Shown one piece after another: positions 60,380 to 64,000 of a stretch of DNA of 64,000 nucleotides. The translations under genes were made by a program, and so were the position numbers. The notes beneath the pieces were generated by a model. It saw nothing but the letters and a program-made list of their open reading frames with translations, did not search any database and had not been told where the DNA came from. The stretch comes from Chlorokybus atmophyticus. Its lineage: Eukaryota > Streptophyta > Chlorokybophyceae > Chlorokybales > Chlorokybaceae. Within the stretch, counting starts at the first letter, position 1; the number at the start of each line of letters is the position of its first letter. The stretch lies in the NCBI GenBank assembly GCA_009103225.1, contig RHPI01001292.1:185878-249877 (forward strand). The letters are read 5' to 3'.

Positions 60380-61480
60380 ATGGCGACCACCATGAAGCTC
60401 GTTGCTCCCGCCGGCCTCGGCCTGGCTCTCCCCTCCTCCCTCTCCTCGGTGTCCCGTGCTCCTGCCGCCCTGCGCGGCAAGGCCGCCGCCCCCGCTGTCT
60501 TCCGCAACGTCGCCGCCCAGGCCCTGTTCGGCAGCAAGAAGGCCGACAACTCCAAGGTCACCCCCGCCAAGTCCACCAAGAAGGTCCCCGCCCAGACTTT
60601 CAAGGTCACCGTCCCTGGAGTCCAGAGCAAGGTTAGTGCTGCAGCACAATGGCATGCATTGCTGGTGGAGTAGCATATTGGCTTGGCGGAGATCAAGTTG
60701 GGGGGGAAGATGACTAACAACCCGCATTGCGTGTGTTGCAGAATGCTGATGGCATCCCCGTCACACTCGGCTTCACCAAGGCCAATGAGCTGTTCGTGGG
60801 CCGTCTTGCCATGATTGGCTTTGCGGTAAACACATTGGCATTCTGTGTAATGCCTTATATACATGCTTATGCAATGCACATTGTTCAAACCCAAACTCCT
60901 CTCTGTGCAGAGCTCCCTGCTCGGTGAGCTGCTCACTGGCAAGGGCGCCCTTGCCCAGTTCGGTCTCGAGACTGGCATCCCCATCAACGAGGCTGAGCCT
61001 CTTGTCTTGGGCCTCATTGGCTTCAACCTCATTGCCGCCTTCTTCCCCGCCAGCGGTGACTTTGTCCCCGAGGAGGACTTCTCCGACCGCATCCCCGGCG
61101 CACTCCAGGACCCCAAGGTCTCCATCGCATCCGGGAAGAGGTTCTTTGGACTCACGGGAGGATTCGGATTCACAAAGGAGAATGAACTGTTTGTTGGACG
61201 TGTCGCCCAGCTTGGCTTTGCGGTAAGTACCGTCTATTTCACTGAGTGGTTGATTGATGGCATTGTATTGTTTGGCAATGCTGACTGATGCTTCCACACG
61301 CAGGCTTCTCTCATTGGTGAGGCTATCACTGGCCAGGGCCCCCTTGCCCAGTTTGACATTGAGACTGGCTTGCCTCTGACTGAGACTGAGCCTCTGCTGC
61401 TGGCGTTCATCGCATTCTTCCTGCTGGCTGCCATCAATGAGGGAAGTGGCCGCTTCAGGAACAGGAACAAGGAGCAGTAA
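60380..61480 (+). CDS. psbS: Photosystem II 22-kDa protein PsbS
   Basis: Four exons: 60380-60631, 60742-60825, 60911-61222, 61304-61480 (274 aa). Residues 1 to about 75 form a plastid transit peptide rich in Ala, Ser and Lys. The mature protein shows the PsbS internal duplication: GFTKANELFVGRLAMIGFA and GFTKENELFVGRVAQLGFA each open a pair of membrane helices. Each lumenal loop keeps the acidic residues that sense lumen pH (ETGIPINEAEP and ETGLPLTETEP). PsbS triggers the rapid energy-dependent component of non-photochemical quenching in thylakoids. A third-base C preference suggests high expression. An inverted, broken second copy lies 4 kb to the left. Confidence 0.96.
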
Positions 61481-62647
61481 AGAGTTGTGTGCTGGATGTT
61501 GAGAGTGGAGAAGAAGATGAGAAGGCTTTTTTCACTTGTGAGGGTAGAATGACTGTCGGTAGACTAGTCACCTCGGAAACAACCGCGCGCTTGGTTATTT
61601 AACGGTAGCGACCGGTGGTAGTGCAGTGCATAGAGGATAGCATCTTGACTATCCGGGTGTATTTCTATATATTTTGAGATGTTGTGAAGGTATTCATTTG
61701 ATTGAAATGTTGCTGTCAATGTGCCATTGTTACCCATACTAGCCTCGCGTGGCATTGGAAATGTCTATCTAGGGGTTTATCACCACAATGTATCGCTATA
61801 GGGCATTGCGATGGTAATGGCTGTGACTTCAAATGTCATGTTGATGTACAACAACACCATGACAGATTGTTGGTAATAACGCTGTTCAACATGTTGCGGT
61901 GTTTGCCGTCTGCAATGCTTGGGTAGCACACATATTTGTGGCCAAGTTTGTACGTAACCGCACTCATCATTCAAAGCCTGAAGTTTATAACACAGAAATC
62001 TTGACAGTGACAATTTGCTCCAAATCTGCAGCAAAGGCCTTTACACATTTGCACATTGAGCCTACAATTACTGACTTGTGCTGGCGAATGTATTGTTGCC
62101 GCATAGTCATTGAATGTTTGTTCACACTGCTAAAACTTCGGCTCTGCAGAACAGTGATTTACACCTGCTCAGTGAGTAGGATTTGCGGATGTATTTCCAA
62201 CACCCTCAGCAAAGCCATGTGGGGTAGGCAATAAACTGGTTGTGATTGCATCAGACTGTCATTGAATGCAAGGCGCTATTGAGGTATATGTGCGAACTCG
62301 GGTGTGCATCTGGAATATAGGCGTAGACGTTGGGGAGGCGGGTAAGGTGATCACGAGTCTCTCTTTGTGCATGCGTGCGGCGTGTACACACACGCGTGTG
62401 TGCGCACGTACAAATCTAATCATCTCAACATGATTGCGCAATGTTGTCCCCATGACTATAGCTGTCGACCCCAAACACGCAGTGCTGACTGATATAGATA
62501 AGATCATGATCACTGCAAGTGCGTACCCTGCAATGTGCTGGTACCTGTGCGCTCTCATGCAGTGCAAGATATGCGACGTACATGCAGTACATGATGTGCA
62601 CCGTTATGCATAAACCATGCAGCACATGAGACGACATGTGCACCCAC
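61481..62647. other. Convergent spacer, no gene seen
   Basis: About 1.2 kb between the 3' ends of PsbS and the TPR gene. A GTGCGTGC/ACACGCGTGT purine-pyrimidine alternating stretch at about 62370-62410 could adopt Z-DNA. No coding pattern. Confidence 0.45.
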
Positions 62648-64000
62648 CTACGCCGCGCTCAATTGCGACACCACCGCCATATCCCTCTTCAAGCTCTCAA
62701 TCAACGCCACATCAACATCATCTCCCCTCTCCACACCAACATCACCCCCCTCCCCCTCCATCATCGCAATCACCCGCTGGTAGTCCCTCTGCGCCGCCGC
62801 GTACTCCTTAAGGTGGGCGTACGCCGCCGCACGCCTCGCTAACAACTTTCTGTACAAGGAGGGGGAGGAGGAGGTTGTTGTTGTTGTGTCGAGGGATTCA
62901 AGTGCGACCGTGCAGTCGGATACGGCTGCGGCAAAGTTGGAGAGTTTGATGAAACACGCCGCGCGGTTGGATAAGCAGAGTAGTCTCTGATGGAAGGAGG
63001 AGACGTTTGAGTTGGTGTGGTGCAATGTGTTGTGGAAGTTGTTTACATGCGAGTTAAGTGTGCGTGCGTACCGTTCGGGGTGAGCAGTCTGCGGCCTCAA
63101 CAGCGCGCTTGTATGCCTCGCAGGCGCCGTGCGCATCCCCACGAGAGAAGCAATCCCCGCCACGCCGTTTCCACTCCTCGGCTGTATCCAACATGAGTCA
63201 AGACAGAGACACATACGCACACACACATGTACACTCGTATGCTCGCACGTGCACACACGAGTGCGTGCATACGCACACACAGAGTGAGGCTTAGCACTTT
63301 ACCATCTGGCGGCTGCAAACAGTCCCTCAGCTCCTGCACATCTCGCTTCAACCCTTCATCCTCCGGCAGCAGCTTCATCGCCTAACATCCCACAACATCT
63401 TGCACATCAGCCCACATATCACCCCACCCCACCCTACCCCAAAACACAACATGTCCACACCCCTTCCTCACCTTCTCATAGTCCCCAATCGCCTCTCTCA
63501 CCCCCTCCTCACCCTCGTCCTCCATCGTCTCGGCCCGGGCGCGACCTCGGCGGGCGTACGCGCGGGCAAGAGCGCGAGCGTGCACATCTTGTGGCATATT
63601 GTCATCACCGTCATCAGATCTCTCATTGGCATCACATAACGGTTGCAACTGCAGGACGCAAGGACGTCGGTAAGTGAGCTTGTGTTGGCAACAGCAACAA
63701 CGACGACAACCACAACAACACTAACAACTACAACAACGCACAATGTTGATGGCGGCAGTGCAGTCCTGAATGCACTCTGCCGGGCTGCCGAGTTTGAGGT
63801 GGCACGCGGCGCGGTTGGAGTAGCAGCTGCATCAGAAACATCATTGTTTCTGGTTGTTATTACAGTAACAACACTGCTACCGGTACTACAACACATGCAC
63901 GTACGCTGCCTGGTTGGGGTCGCGTGTGAGGGCGCGCGTGTACGCGTTGATGGCGCTCGTGTAGTCCCCGCGCCTGACATAGTACAACGGATGTGGGTTA
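62648..64000 (-). CDS. TPR protein resembling dynein-arm assembly factors (5' end outside window)
   Basis: Six exons are visible: 63973-63905, 63826-63742, 63648-63472, 63381-63303, 63181-63072, 62986-62648 (about 286 aa), with an upstream exon beyond the right edge. Two TPR blocks occur in series. The first has RGDYTSAINAYTRALTRDP, CYSNRAACHLKLG, then an arginine-rich helix and IGDYEKAMKLLPEDEGLKRD. The second has WKRRGGDCFSRGDAHGACEAYKRA, LSNRAACFIKLSN and LLARRAAAYAHLKEY. Such SNRAAC-type TPRs are Hsp70/Hsp90 co-chaperone modules. The first block is closest in pattern to DNAAF4/DYX1C1 (Chlamydomonas PF23), and the doubled arrangement recalls SPAG1. A role in preassembly of axonemal dynein is inferred, not shown. 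Confidence 0.7.

Noticed and set aside
62370-62410. Possible CRISPR-like or tandem array in alternating GT/CA DNA
   Set aside because: It is a simple alternating purine-pyrimidine stretch without unique spacers; the organism is eukaryotic.

Overview
The window is nuclear DNA of a photosynthetic eukaryote. Nearly every gene is broken by short introns (about 60 to 150 bp, mostly GT-AG), and the proteins are of green-plant type: PsbS, plastid NdhO, cytosolic fructose-1,6-bisphosphatase, a GNOM-type ARF exchange factor, PRA1.H, the plant/algal complex I subunits NDUFA1 and NDUFA12, and an LPA1-type kinase. Two genes (MYCBPAP-like, and a TPR protein resembling dynein-arm assembly factors) imply motile cilia. 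Cilia together with a nuclear NdhO gene, which implies a plastid NDH complex, point to a flagellate streptophyte alga (Mesostigma- or Chlorokybus-like) or a prasinophyte that kept NDH. This placement is inferred from gene content, not from an alignment.

Seventeen genes and one pseudogene were resolved, most of them exon by exon with all splice phases consistent. In order: LPA1-like (-), MYCBPAP-like (+), PRA1.H (-), RING-H2 E3 (+), NDUFA12 (-), Bot1p-like mitochondrial protein (+), DenD-like dehydrogenase (-), FBPase (+), NdhO (-), mid-SUN protein (+), GNOM/GBF1 (-), TFB5 (-), NDUFA1 (+), SAC3/GANP (-), VIT/vWA protein (+), PsbS pseudogene (-), PsbS (+), TPR protein (-, runs off the right edge). 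Strands alternate almost perfectly, so neighbouring genes share either a divergent promoter region or a convergent spacer of about 0.9 to 1.3 kb. The one exception is TFB5 followed by GNOM on the same strand only 50 bp apart.

Accessory DNA lies between the genes. A 466-bp MITE with 21-bp terminal inverted repeats and TA duplications sits at 266-731. AT-rich islands lie at about 6590-8290 and 58590-59800, the second with a diverged 157-bp-period repeat. A cluster of short palindromes occupies 57551-57951. A (TA)n cruciform-like palindrome lies at 33591-33628, and several microsatellites are present. The PsbS pair is an inverted duplication in which one copy is ruined by three frameshifts and a lost splice donor. 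No tRNA, rRNA, CRISPR array or intact transposase was seen.
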